Assembly: GCA_002711845.1 (NCBI GenBank)
Contig: PASF01000007.1
Span: forward strand, 1 to 64,000
DNA: 64,000 bases
Reading direction: 5' to 3'
Source of the DNA: Gammaproteobacteria bacterium
Lineage (GTDB): Bacteria; Pseudomonadota; Gammaproteobacteria; Pseudomonadales; Pseudohongiellaceae
The position numbers were made by a program, and so were the translations under genes. The notes under the pieces are model-generated. The model was not told the DNA's origin. It saw only the letters and a program-made list of their open reading frames with translations, and did not search any database. Shown here one piece after another: positions 44,118 through 52,504 of this stretch; the stretch's first letter is position 1, and each line of letters opens with the position of its first letter.

Positions 44118-46328
44118 TCAGGACACCGGTTCCAGGCGGGCATATGACAATACCAGCCACTTGCTGCCGACCTCGGTGAAATTCACCTGCACGCGGGCAT
44201 TGGGGCCGCTGCCTTCATAATTGAGCACCACGCCTTCGCCGAATTTGCCGTGGCGCACGCGTTGACCCAGTGTGATATTGGTCTCTGGCACATCAGCGCC
44301 AGCGCGGTAGTGCGGCTGGCGGCCCGGCGGCGCCGACGCTGGCCGCTGGATGGTGGATTTCATGCGGATCGGTTCGATCAGCGCCTGTGGCAGTTCGCGG
44401 ATAAAGCGTGAGGGCCGGCAGATGTTGACGTCGCCATGCAGGCGACGGGACTCGGCACTGGTCAGGTACAGCTTCTGCATGGCACGGGTGATGCCGACGT
44501 AACACAGCCGGCGCTCTTCCTCGATGCCGCTGAGATTCTCCATCGACATCTTGTGCGGGAACAGACCTTCCTCCATGCCGCACATGAACACCAGTGGGAA
44601 CTCCAGCCCCTTGGCACTGTGCAGGGTCATCAGTTGCACGGCATCGTCGCTTTCCGAGGCCTGCGCTTCGCCGGCATCCAGCGCGGCCTGATCGAGGAAG
44701 GCCGCCAGCACATCACGGTCGCTGACCGGGTTGTCTTCATCCACCAGCATGTCATCGGTGGCATCCTCGGCAAAGCTGCGCGTTGCCGTGATCAGCTCGT
44801 CCAGGTTTTCGATGCGGGCCTGGGCCTTGTCGCCGCCTTCCTTCTCATGGTGAGCCACCAGCCCGCTCTGGGTGATGACATGTGCGACTTTTTCACCGAG
44901 CTCAACAGCCTGGCAATGCTCGTCCATATCATCAATCAGGCGAATAAAGGCCTGCACAGCGGCCGAGGCCCGCGCCGGTAACAGCTTGTGGTCGATGCTT
45001 TGCCGGCAGGCCGCCCACAGTGAATAACCTTCGCGGCGGGCCATGTCGCGCAAGCCATCCAGGGTTTTAGAGCCAATGCCACGGGTGGGCACATTAATAA
45101 CGCGCTCCATGGCGGTGTCGTCATGACGGTTGATCACCAGGCGCAGGTAGGCCAGGGCATTACGGATCTCCAGGCGGTCGTAAAAGCGCTGGCCACCATA
45201 GATGCGATAGGGCATGGCCACGCGCAGCAGGGCTTCTTCCAGCTCGCGTGACTGGGCGTTGGAGCGATACAGAATGGCCGCTTCGGTCAGGCGGTGACCG
45301 GTGTTCATCCAGTCGGTCAGCCGGTCAACGATAAAGCGCGCTTCATCCTGCTCGTTAAAGGCGTCATACAGGGAGATGGTTTCGCCGTCATTGCCGTCGG
45401 TCCACAGCTCCTTGCCCAGTCTGCCCTGGTTATTGGCAATCAGGTGGTTGGCAGCCTTCAGAATGTTGGACGTGGAGCGATAGTTCTGTTCCAGGCGGAT
45501 GATCTCGGCGCCAGCGAAATCGGTGTTGAACTGCTGAATGTTCTCGATGCGGGCGCCGCGCCAGCCATAAATGGACTGGTCATCGTCGCCCACCACCATC
45601 AGGTGACCGCTGGCACCGGCCAGCACCCGCAGCCAGGCGTACTGTACGGCATTGGTGTCCTGAAACTCGTCGACCAGAATATGGCGGAAACGGTGCTGAT
45701 AATGCGCCAGCAATTCGGGATTGTTCAGCCAAAGCTCGTGGGCTCGCAGCAGAATCTCGGCAAAATCCACCATGCCGCCGCGCTGGCAGGCTTCCTCATA
45801 GGCGGTGTAGACGGTGAGCATGGTGCGGGTGTATTCGTCGCCCATATGCTCAATGTGTTTGGCGCGCAGGCCTTCGTCTTTCTGGCCGTTGATATACCAC
45901 TGTATCTGTTTGGGCGGCCATTTTTCATCGCTGACCCCCAGCGCCTTGCATAGCCGCTTGATCAGCCGTAGTTGATCATCGCTGTCCAGAATATTGAAGT
46001 TTTCCGGCAGGTTGGCCTCTTTCCAGTGCATGCGCAGCAGACGGTGCGCCAGGCCATGAAAGGTGCCTACCCACATGCCGCCGGGCGGATGGCCGAGCAG
46101 CTCCTCAATGCGACTGCGCATTTCGCGCGCCGCCTTGTTGGTGAAGGTCACTGCCATGATGCCGTGTGGCGATACGCCTTCAGTCTGCATCAGCCAGGCA
46201 ATGCGGTGCACCAGCACGCGGGTTTTGCCACTGCCGGCGCCGGCCAGCACCAGCATGCTGGCCGGTGGTGCGGCCACTGCGCGTCGCTGTTCGTCGTTCA
46301 GAGAGTCGAGAATGTAAGATACGTCCAT
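44118..46328 (-). CDS. uvrD: DNA helicase II (UvrD)
   Basis: UvrD is a 3'-to-5' helicase that removes the nicked strand in nucleotide excision and mismatch repair. The 736-residue protein has Walker A LAGAGSGKTRVLVHR, motif II VDEFQDTN, GDDDQSIYGWRGA, and the later motifs LMTLHSAKGLEFPLVF and YVGITRAMQKL, ending in the RNA-polymerase/MutL-binding Tudor-like tail (GQRVRHGKFGEGVVLNYEG). Length is slightly above E. coli UvrD. No LexA box was recognised in the 181-base gap to the divergent gcdH. Confidence 0.96.
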   Translation of the reverse strand: MDVSYILDSLNDEQRRAVAAPPASMLVLAGAGSGKTRVLVHRIAWLMQTEGVSPHGIMAVTFTNKAAREMRSRIEELLGHPPGGMWVGTFHGLAHRLLRMHWKEANLPENFNILDSDDQLRLIKRLCKALGVSDEKWPPKQIQWYINGQKDEGLRAKHIEHMGDEYTRTMLTVYTAYEEACQRGGMVDFAEILLRAHELWLNNPELLAHYQHRFRHILVDEFQDTNAVQYAWLRVLAGASGHLMVVGDDDQSIYGWRGARIENIQQFNTDFAGAEIIRLEQNYRSTSNILKAANHLIANNQGRLGKELWTDGNDGETISLYDAFNEQDEARFIVDRLTDWMNTGHRLTEAAILYRSNAQSRELEEALLRVAMPYRIYGGQRFYDRLEIRNALAYLRLVINRHDDTAMERVINVPTRGIGSKTLDGLRDMARREGYSLWAACRQSIDHKLLPARASAAVQAFIRLIDDMDEHCQAVELGEKVAHVITQSGLVAHHEKEGGDKAQARIENLDELITATRSFAEDATDDMLVDEDNPVSDRDVLAAFLDQAALDAGEAQASESDDAVQLMTLHSAKGLEFPLVFMCGMEEGLFPHKMSMENLSGIEEERRLCYVGITRAMQKLYLTSAESRRLHGDVNICRPSRFIRELPQALIEPIRMKSTIQRPASAPPGRQPHYRAGADVPETNITLGQRVRHGKFGEGVVLNYEGSGPNARVQVNFTEVGSKWLVLSYARLEPVS

Positions 46329-46515
46329 AACCTCGTATTCTAGCTGGAACGGGGTGCGTACACACGGGCAAATTAGCGCTTTTTACCGGAAGGGCATGCT
46401 GATAAAATATCGAACCTTTGCTCGGCATCCGAAAACCGCACGGCACCCAAACGTCAAAACCGAGCGTATAATGCAATACACAAACATTCTTTGAAGTTCT
46501 AGGTAGGAGTTGATT

Positions 46516-47703
46516 ATGTCTGCAAAACCAGACAACGCGAGTTTTGACTGGAAAGATCCCTTTTTGATGGACAGCATGCTCACCGAAGAGGAGCGCATGA
46601 TCCGGGATACCGCAAAACAATATGCCCAGGAAAAACTGCTGCCGCGTGTGCGTGACGCCTACCGTAACGAAAACACGGATCCGGCCATTTTCCGTGAAAT
46701 GGGTGAACTGGGTCTGCTCGGACCGGCACTGGATGGTTATGGCTGCACCGGCACCAACTACGTCAGCTATGGCCTGATTGCCAAGGAAGTGGAGGCCGTT
46801 GATTCAGGTTACCGCTCCATGTTCAGCGTCCAGTCATCACTGGTCATGCACCCGATTCACGCGTTCGGCAGCGAAGAGCAGAAACAGAAGTATCTGCCCA
46901 AACTGGCTAGCGGCGAGTTCATCGGCTGCTTCGGCCTGACCGAACCGGACCACGGCTCTGATCCGAGCGGCATGGTCACCCGTGCCCGTTCCGTGGAGGG
47001 CGGTTACAGCCTAAGCGGTGCCAAGAACTGGATTTCCAACTCGCCCATCGCAGACGTCTTTATTGTCTGGGCCAAAAACGACGACGGCATCATCAAGGGC
47101 TTTATTCTGGACAAGGGCATGAAAGGCCTGTCGGCGCCCAAGATTGAAGGCAAGCTGGGCCTGCGCGCCTCCATCACCGGTGAAATCGTGATGGACGAAG
47201 TGTTTGTGCCGGAAGCAAACATGCTGCCGCATGTGGAAGGCCTGAAAGGTCCGTTCAGCTGCCTGAACTCGGCACGACTGGGCATCGCCTGGGGTGCGCT
47301 GGGTGCCGCTGAAACCTGCTGGCACACAGCACTGAGTTACACCATGGATCGCAAGCAGTTCAAGCGCCCGCTGGCTGCCAACCAGCTGATCCAGAAAAAA
47401 CTGGCGGTGATGCAGACGGACATCAGCCTGGCGCTGCTGGGCTGCCTGCAGGCCACTCGTCTGAAAGACGAAGGCAAGCTGGGCATTCCGTTGATCTCCC
47501 TGCTCAAGCGCAACTCCTGCCTGAAAGCGCTGGAAGTGGCACGTGAAGCACGCGACATGCTGGGTGGCAACGGTATCTCCGACGAGTATCCGATCATGCG
47601 CCACATGCAGAACCTGGAAGTGGTGAACACCTACGAAGGCACGCAGGATATCCATGCGCTGATTCTCGGTCGTGCACAAACAGGCATTCAGGCGTTTTTC
47701 TGA
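46516..47703 (+). CDS. gcdH: Glutaryl-CoA dehydrogenase (acyl-CoA dehydrogenase family)
   Basis: The enzyme oxidises and decarboxylates glutaryl-CoA to crotonyl-CoA in lysine/tryptophan degradation, passing electrons to ETF. The protein shows FAD/substrate motifs [17 protein letters not shown] and [17 protein letters not shown]. The C-terminal region [20 protein letters not shown] with [20 protein letters not shown] contains the catalytic Glu of this class. The ATG at 46516 follows AGGAG. A TATAAT at 46467-46472 could be its -10 box. The usual partner genes of the pathway are not adjacent. It is followed by a REP-like hairpin. Confidence 0.92.
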   Translation: MSAKPDNASFDWKDPFLMDSMLTEEERMIRDTAKQYAQEKLLPRVRDAYRNENTDPAIFREMGELGLLGPALDGYGCTGTNYVSYGLIAKEVEAVDSGYRSMFSVQSSLVMHPIHAFGSEEQKQKYLPKLASGEFIGCFGLTEPDHGSDPSGMVTRARSVEGGYSLSGAKNWISNSPIADVFIVWAKNDDGIIKGFILDKGMKGLSAPKIEGKLGLRASITGEIVMDEVFVPEANMLPHVEGLKGPFSCLNSARLGIAWGALGAAETCWHTALSYTMDRKQFKRPLAANQLIQKKLAVMQTDISLALLGCLQATRLKDEGKLGIPLISLLKRNSCLKALEVAREARDMLGGNGISDEYPIMRHMQNLEVVNTYEGTQDIHALILGRAQTGIQAFF

Positions 47704-47709
47704 TTGAAG

Positions 47710-47758
47710 AAAGGGGACGGAGGCGATTCTTTTTAAATACCTTCCGTCCCCTTTTTTA
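47710..47758 (+). terminator. REP-like palindrome acting as terminator of gcdH
   Basis: AAAGGGGACGGA (47710-47721) pairs perfectly with TCCGTCCCCTTT (47743-47754), loop 21 bases, followed by more T. The GGGGACGGAGGCGATTC-type core resembles repeats often found around REP-associated tyrosine transposase genes in proteobacteria. Only one copy is in the window, so the repeat status needs the genome. Confidence 0.6.
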
Positions 47759-47797
47759 TCAGGATAAAAACGTCAGGCCCAAAACGGAAACGCCCAC

Positions 47798-48511
47798 GTG
47801 GATCTGCCCCTTATCCTGAGTCTGACCGGACTGGCGCTGCTGGACAGCACCAGCATCGGCACGCTTTTTATACCTGTCTGGCTGCTGCTGGCCCCTGGCG
47901 GGGTGAAGCCGTCACGGATACTGCTCTACCTGGCCACTATTGCGCTGTTTTATCTTGGGGTCGGCATCTTGCTGATGCTGGGCGCCGCACCGCTGTTTGA
48001 TGCACTCGGTCAGTTCACCGACAACCCGGTCGTGGTCTGGGCACAACTGCTGCTGGGTGTTGGACTGTTTGTGGTGAGCTTCCGATTTGACAGCCAGCGC
48101 AGTCGCCGCCTGGGCAAACCCGACCGGGCGGCACGCTGGCGCGAACGTGCCTCTGGCGACAAGGTCTCTGCCCGTTTTCTGATGACAATTGCACTGCTCG
48201 CTGCCATGGCGGAGGTGGCGACCATGCTGCCCTACCTGGCCGCCATTGCCATTCTGAGTACCACCGAACTTGCCGCACCTGCCGTCTTCGGGTTGCTGGC
48301 GGCTTACTGTCTGGTCATGGTGGTGCCGGCCCTGCTGCTGCTGGCACTCAGGCTATTCAGCCAACCCCTGGTGCAACCCGTGTTACTGAAACTGGACGGA
48401 TGGATCAACCGGCATGGTGAAACCACCGTGGGCTGGATCATTGGCATAGCCGGTTTCCTGGTGGCAAGCGATGCACTGGCTAAGTTGAGCCTGCCGTTTA
48501 TGGGGAGCTGA
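47798..48511 (+). CDS. GAP (Sap/SfLAP) family membrane protein
   Basis: The 237-residue protein has six hydrophobic segments and starts LILSLTGLALLDSTSIGTLF, a pattern of the GAP/SfLAP family, known from mycobacterial proteins involved in lipid transport. In other bacteria the role is unknown. It starts with GTG at 47798. There is a basic cytoplasmic loop (SQRSRRLGKPDRAARWRERA) in the middle. It lies alone between gcdH and msrB. Function is not inferred here. Confidence 0.7.
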   Translation: MDLPLILSLTGLALLDSTSIGTLFIPVWLLLAPGGVKPSRILLYLATIALFYLGVGILLMLGAAPLFDALGQFTDNPVVVWAQLLLGVGLFVVSFRFDSQRSRRLGKPDRAARWRERASGDKVSARFLMTIALLAAMAEVATMLPYLAAIAILSTTELAAPAVFGLLAAYCLVMVVPALLLLALRLFSQPLVQPVLLKLDGWINRHGETTVGWIIGIAGFLVASDALAKLSLPFMGS

Positions 48512-48589
48512 GCGAGCCGTTAACGAAGTTATGGTAACGCGGGCGCTTATTCGATAGCCTGTTGTTTCGCGATAACGGAGGCCAGATCC

Positions 48590-49087
48590 TTGCGCAGGCG
48601 CAGTTTTCTCAGAGTCATTGCCAGCACAGGTGTTGTTGCTGCGACCTATCGCATCATTGATGTGCATGCGGCAGCACCAACACCACCGTCGGCAAACGTG
48701 GAAAAACTCTATCTCAGTGATGCGGCCTGGCGCGAGCGCCTGACACCCGAGCAATACGCCGTGTTGCGCTTCAGCGAAACCGAATTTGCCGGCAGCAGCA
48801 AACTGAACCATGAATACCGGGCCGGCACTTATGTCTGTGCCGGCTGCGACCTGCCTCTGTTCAAATCCGAATGGAAATACGACAGCCGCACCGGCTGGCC
48901 CAGCTTCTGGCAGGCGTTTGACGACCACCTCACCACACGCCGCCCCATCTACGCCTTCCGAGCTCCCACCGAGTATCGTTGTGCCCGCTGCGATGGCCAT
49001 CACGGCTACATTTTTGAAGACGGCCCGCCGCCCACTGGATTGCGTTATTGCAGCAACGGGGCTGCACTGAAGTTCATCAGGGCCTGA
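48590..49087 (+). CDS. msrB: Exported methionine-(R)-sulfoxide reductase MsrB
   Basis: MsrB reduces methionine-R-sulfoxide in oxidised proteins. The 165-residue protein has the MsrB fold with CxxC zinc pairs (CAGC and CARC), GWPSFW, and the catalytic Cys in GLRYCSNGAAL. The N-terminus MRRRSFLRVIASTGVVAATY is a twin-arginine (Tat) signal, so it is probably periplasmic. It begins with TTG at 48590: GGAGG at 48577-48581 lies 8 bases before it and no other start gives the signal. Export of a stand-alone MsrB suggests repair of periplasmic proteins after oxidation. The partner supplying electrons is not seen nearby. Confidence 0.9.
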   Translation: MRRRSFLRVIASTGVVAATYRIIDVHAAAPTPPSANVEKLYLSDAAWRERLTPEQYAVLRFSETEFAGSSKLNHEYRAGTYVCAGCDLPLFKSEWKYDSRTGWPSFWQAFDDHLTTRRPIYAFRAPTEYRCARCDGHHGYIFEDGPPPTGLRYCSNGAALKFIRA

Positions 49088-49148
49088 CGGGCATCCGTCT
49101 TCGGAGCGTCCTGACCAGGAAATACAATTGCCTCGGCAAGCGGCATGC

Positions 49149-49188
49149 TTGCGCGAACCGTGAGCATACACATATAATTACACATATA
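49149..49188 (+). promoter_or_regulatory. vapBC promoter and probable autoregulatory repeats
   Basis: TTGCGC (49149-49154), 18 bases, and TATAAT (49173-49178) lie upstream of the antitoxin. TACACATATA occurs twice (49167-49176 and 49179-49188), 12 bases apart and covering the -10 box. That is a typical operator arrangement for a ribbon-helix-helix antitoxin acting as repressor. Confidence 0.55.
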
Positions 49189-49204
49189 TTAAGAGGGTGA
49201 TTAT

Positions 49205-49435
49205 ATGGGTCAGGTTACAATTTATCTGGAAGACGAAATCGAGAAAAAAATGAATGCAGCAGTCAAATCGGCGCAGATCTCCAAAAGTAAATGGATCGCC
49301 CAGCTGGTTCAGGACAAGGTCGCTAACGACTGGCCGCAGTCCATTGTGGATATGGCTGGCAGTTGGAGCGACTTTCCTTCCATAGACGACATTCGGGCAA
49401 CCCATACCGAAGACGCGCCCAGAGAGACGTTTTAA
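49205..49435 (+). CDS. vapB: Antitoxin of a VapBC-type module (ribbon-helix-helix)
   Basis: The 76-residue protein starts GQVTIYLEDEIEKKMNAAVK and continues AQISKSKWIAQLVQDKV, a ribbon-helix-helix DNA-binding N-terminus. The acidic C-terminal part (WSDFPSIDDIRATHTEDAP) would wrap the toxin. Its stop codon overlaps the toxin start by one base (TAATG), giving tight translational coupling. It likely represses its own promoter. Family naming (VapB/CopG-like) is from pattern and context. Confidence 0.85.
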   Translation: MGQVTIYLEDEIEKKMNAAVKSAQISKSKWIAQLVQDKVANDWPQSIVDMAGSWSDFPSIDDIRATHTEDAPRETF

Positions 49436-49833
49436 TGGTTGTACTGGACACCAATATACTCATTTATTTTTTTAAAGGCCTGGGTGATGTCTCGCGACGC
49501 ATGTTGATGGTGCCGCCAAAAGAGATCGGTATTCCGGCAATCGTTGTCTACGAGCTGGAGGTTGGTATTGCCCGGTCGAGTTCTCCGAAGAAGCGGCGAC
49601 AACAGCTGGAAGAATTCTGTTCGCTGGTCAATGTGCTGCCGTTTGGCAGAGCAGCAGCGGCAGTGACTGCGTCGATAAGGGCAAGGCTCGAAAAGAAAGG
49701 CACTCCGATCGGGCCGCACGATCTGCTGATAGCCGGCACGGCCCTCGCCAACAACGCAACGCTGATCACCCGTAATACAAAGGAGTTCTCCAGGGTTCCA
49801 AAGCTGCCATTGCAGAATTGGTATGAGGGTTAA
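49435..49833 (+). CDS. vapC: VapC-type PIN-domain ribonuclease toxin
   Basis: The 132-residue PIN-domain protein carries the acidic catalytic residues in VVLDTNILIYFFKG (first Asp), YELEVGIARS (Glu), and IGPHDLLIAGTALANNATLI (third Asp), followed by TRNTKEFSRVPKL. Such toxins cut tRNA or other RNA unless bound by the antitoxin. It starts at the ATG at 49435 that overlaps the antitoxin stop. All acidic positions expected are present, so it is likely active. Confidence 0.9.
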   Translation: MVVLDTNILIYFFKGLGDVSRRMLMVPPKEIGIPAIVVYELEVGIARSSSPKKRRQQLEEFCSLVNVLPFGRAAAAVTASIRARLEKKGTPIGPHDLLIAGTALANNATLITRNTKEFSRVPKLPLQNWYEG

Positions 49834-49958
49834 ATTAACTTAGGTTGAGGCGCTATCCTGAATCCATCCATCGGGCTGACAGGCCCGCTGGCCGCATTCG
49901 CAGATACCAGGCCGAGCAATTGACATAGGCTGCAGAAAACAACACAGGGAGAACGAGT

Positions 49959-50336
49959 GTGACAAGACTGATCATGGTTCTAATCGGCAGCCTGCTTGTC
50001 GCCGGACAAGCCGCATCGCAAGTCCTGGACAGGACCATTGGCGATGTCATCACTGGCAACAATGGACAAGGGTACGTAAGCAGCAACGTGCTGAATGTGG
50101 AACTCGCCTTACTGGACGCATTTAATGGCTTCTGGCGTGTGACCAGTCTTCAGCCAGCGGCAGCAGTAAGTGCCTTGTCACAGTTTGATGATGTTTCCGG
50201 AACGCTGGACATCAACGACGCCATAGAGATAGATGCGGATGGCAGTACACAGATGCGGTCATTCCGTTTGAAGTATCTGCCCGAATCCGATCCTCCTGTC
50301 TTGCAGCTGGAGACATTAAACAACGCAACGCGATAA
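49959..50336 (+). CDS. Small exported protein, unrecognised
   Basis: The 125-residue protein has a signal peptide (MTRLIMVLIGSLLVAGQAASQ, cleavage around residue 20) and a mature part with a run DRTIGDVITGNNGQGYVSSN and no cysteines. It is probably a periplasmic or extracellular small domain. The start is GTG with AGGGAGAA upstream. It ends 9 bases before the convergent end of the gene at 50346-51284. I do not recognise its family. Confidence 0.65.
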   Translation: MTRLIMVLIGSLLVAGQAASQVLDRTIGDVITGNNGQGYVSSNVLNVELALLDAFNGFWRVTSLQPAAAVSALSQFDDVSGTLDINDAIEIDADGSTQMRSFRLKYLPESDPPVLQLETLNNATR

Positions 50337-50345
50337 CCGTTGCGT

Positions 50346-51284
50346 TCAATCCAGCACCGATACTGAGAACACTGCCTCATAACCTTCGTCGTCGCCGCTG
50401 ACCAGACGCAATGTACCGAGCAGCAACTGATTATTCTCTTCCCGTGTCCACGCGCTCAGCGCGACACGATTGCCAGTGGTTTGACCATCTGCAATCCAGT
50501 TCTGGTCTGCCAGCTGTCCGGCAAAAAAATCGTATACCTCCGGCAGGGTCCAGGCGATCGAGAAATCGATCTTTGATTCTGCCTGATCAGATGAGCCGGA
50601 GATAAAAGCAGGCCGGTACGAGGATTGTGTACTGGCTTCGTCCGGCAAGACCAGGCGAGGTATGCTGTTGTGAAGAGAGCCGGCGCCGGTCGACGCATTA
50701 AAGAAAGCCGGGCTCGCGCGGTTGCTGGTCTGCGCAGCCATGGCGGCGCAGGAGTAGCCGCCGCGGCGGTTTTCAGACAATGATGTCATGTTGATGAACG
50801 TGCGATCAGCATCCGAGTGTCGCCTTAGATAAACAAGACCCTGTGTATCGTGGCAAAGCTGCGCGGGTACGCTTGGGGCCTGTGGGTTTGCGGACACAAA
50901 GCCGGTCTGTGGCACGGCCGGCGCCATCGGACGTAACAACAGAAAACCGCCCTGTTCCAGTGAGTCAACCAATGCCTGGTACTGTTGCTGACCATCTCCC
51001 TCGCTGATCAGAATCACTTGCCGGTTGTGCCCCTGATCGACACTGCCCAGGACCGTCACGCCATCGGGTAACGCAAATGCCGGGAAGTTATCCGGAATGT
51101 CGGAGTATATGCGCACCTCCGTCGCAGTGCCCGCGCCGCTCAACAGGGCCCTGGCAAGATCAGCGGGGATGTTGTCGGTAAACTCGGTATCTGCGGCTAT
51201 GGTTGTAGTTGCCAGGCCAGCGGTAATGAAGGCTGCTGACTTGAGAAGCGCTGCTGCGGCCAGAGGGGCAAGGGTCTTGAGCAT
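50346..51284 (-). CDS. Exported protein with two similar halves, unrecognised
   Basis: From the ATG at 51284 (AGGAG eight bases upstream) the protein has 312 residues. A signal peptide (LAPLAAAALLKSAAFITAGL) precedes two segments that look like divergent copies of one domain. The first is about 50-120 (FPAFALPDGVTVLGSV ... QQQYQALVDSLEQGGF). The second is about 205-310 (IPRLVLPDEA ... LPEVYDFFAGQLADQNWIAD ... NQLLLGTLRLVSG). A central region has an isolated cysteine pair (QLCHDTQG; YSCAAMAA). It resembles some uncharacterised proteobacterial lipoprotein-like repeats. Function is not known. Confidence 0.65.
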   Translation of the reverse strand: MLKTLAPLAAAALLKSAAFITAGLATTTIAADTEFTDNIPADLARALLSGAGTATEVRIYSDIPDNFPAFALPDGVTVLGSVDQGHNRQVILISEGDGQQQYQALVDSLEQGGFLLLRPMAPAVPQTGFVSANPQAPSVPAQLCHDTQGLVYLRRHSDADRTFINMTSLSENRRGGYSCAAMAAQTSNRASPAFFNASTGAGSLHNSIPRLVLPDEASTQSSYRPAFISGSSDQAESKIDFSIAWTLPEVYDFFAGQLADQNWIADGQTTGNRVALSAWTREENNQLLLGTLRLVSGDDEGYEAVFSVSVLD

Positions 51285-51426
51285 ATCCATCTCTCCTGAT
51301 ATCCGTCCTGATATCTCGCCAAGGTTATTCATACCGGGCGATTTGTCTAAGATGGTTACGCCAATATCAGTCAAAAATCAAGTGCCGGATGGTTTGAAAC
51401 ATGGAAGCGAAAACGACAGACATAAA

Positions 51427-51448
51427 AAAGGCTCCCGAAGGAGCCTTT
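51427..51448 (-). terminator. Rho-independent terminator of the porin gene
   Basis: AAAGGCTCC (51427-51435) and GGAGCCTTT (51440-51448) form a 9-bp stem with loop TTCG on the minus strand, followed there by TTT. It lies 36 bases after the stop of the TorF-type porin. The opposite strand also has T residues, so it may act in both directions. Confidence 0.85.
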
Positions 51449-51483
51449 ATCTCACACTGCAGATGTGGGTCTGCAGCTATGGT

Positions 51484-52134
51484 TTACCAGGATTTGCCGA
51501 TTGAGAAGACAATGGCTTCGCCTGTGGTCGGGCGGCCGCTGGAGCCGACTTCGTCAGACAGCTCTTCGCTGTTGATAATGCCTGCGATGCCCATGTCGAA
51601 ATCCGCGAAGCTGAAGCCATATCCTACTTCCAGGTACTCGCCGTCGAATTCGTCGCCCCAGAAACCGACTGTACCGTACAGGCCGGATTCGCCAGTGACG
51701 GTCAGGTCGAGGAAGTCATAGTCTTGTGCTGCGCCAAAACCGTCCCACTCGCCGACTGAGTAATTCAGGCTGAACATGCCGTAACCCAGACCAAAGTTGA
51801 TTTCCTGGTACGTGTCGTCGAATTCACCGGTGTAGAAGTAACCGGTGTAACCAATGCTGGCAGAAATACCGGATTCAGTTTCGATGCCGTAGCCAAAGTA
51901 GCCATCGACTTCCAGGCCGTCGCCTACATCGGCTGCCCAGCTGCCCGCATAGAACCCTTCAGCTGCATAGTCGATACCCGCACTGGCAGAAGAACTCTTT
52001 TGCAGAACACCGCGGAAGTAGTACTCAGATGCATAACCGATGTTGTAAGACACTTCTGCCGATGCGCTGGTGGAAACTGCCAGTGCGCTTGATGCCAATG
52101 CCAAACCTGCTGCGAGTTGGGTCAATCGTTTCAT
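51484..52134 (-). CDS. TorF-type putative outer-membrane porin
   Basis: From the ATG at 52134 (GGAG seven bases upstream) the protein has a classic signal peptide (MKRLTQLAAGLALASSALAV, cleavage near SASAEV) and a beta-barrel mature part. That part starts SYNIGYASEYYFRGVLQ and is rich in alternating aromatic/Gly/Asp strands, ending in the C-terminal aromatic FSIGKSW required for outer-membrane insertion. The family (TorF, 'gcw_chp' repeats) is a small putative porin; substrates are uncertain. The gene has an unusually good sigma-54 promoter match upstream and a terminator after it, so it is a single-gene unit. Confidence 0.85.
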   Translation of the reverse strand: MKRLTQLAAGLALASSALAVSTSASAEVSYNIGYASEYYFRGVLQKSSSASAGIDYAAEGFYAGSWAADVGDGLEVDGYFGYGIETESGISASIGYTGYFYTGEFDDTYQEINFGLGYGMFSLNYSVGEWDGFGAAQDYDFLDLTVTGESGLYGTVGFWGDEFDGEYLEVGYGFSFADFDMGIAGIINSEELSDEVGSSGRPTTGEAIVFSIGKSW

Positions 52135-52227
52135 ATGTTTTCTCCAAGATAAATCCGTGCTTGATAGTAAGCAGTCCTGCGTTATTTTGTCGTTTTCGAA
52201 AGTAGTGACTTTCTTGACAGTGATATT

Positions 52228-52243
52228 TGCAAGGAGCGGGCCA
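52228..52243 (-). promoter_or_regulatory. Sigma-54 promoter of the TorF-type porin gene
   Basis: On the minus strand the sequence TGGCCCGCTCCTTGCA matches the sigma-54 consensus TGGCACGNNNNTTGCW at all but one fixed position. The invariant GG and GC are 10 bases apart. Transcription would start near 52217, giving a leader of about 80 bases to the ATG at 52134. Confidence 0.6.
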
Positions 52244-52504
52244 ATGTTGAAAAGAGCGGTCAACTACGCTGTTTGACGCACGGGATGAGTGTTTTGGACA
52301 CCTGCCGCGCACCATAAGTGTGCGGCTAATTAATGGCCTGCACAAACATGTGACATGGCCGTCATAAAACAGTGCAGGCAGGGAAATGGCAGATCACGGG
52401 AATAATTCGGGAATGGTTCAGGTAGGGGGCGGACCATTAAGAAATGGCGGATCTGCCAGCCCGCGAACCACGGACCGGCAGAAAGCACAGCTTATGCGTG
52501 CATA
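52244..52504. other. Upstream region of the porin gene with candidate activator sites
   Basis: This gap contains two inverted repeats on the upstream side of the sigma-54 promoter. One has arms GCCGCGCAC (52304-52312) and GTGTGCGGC (52318-52326), with one mismatch and a 5-base centre. The other has arms GCCTGCAC (52336-52343) and GTGCAGGC (52372-52379), 28 bases apart. They lie 60-150 bases before the promoter, where sigma-54 enhancer-binding proteins usually bind. No gene is present; the DUF885 gene ends at 52505. Confidence 0.4.

Noticed and set aside
46329-46515. LexA box upstream of uvrD
   Set aside because: No CTGT-N8-ACAG type site was found in the uvrD-gcdH gap.
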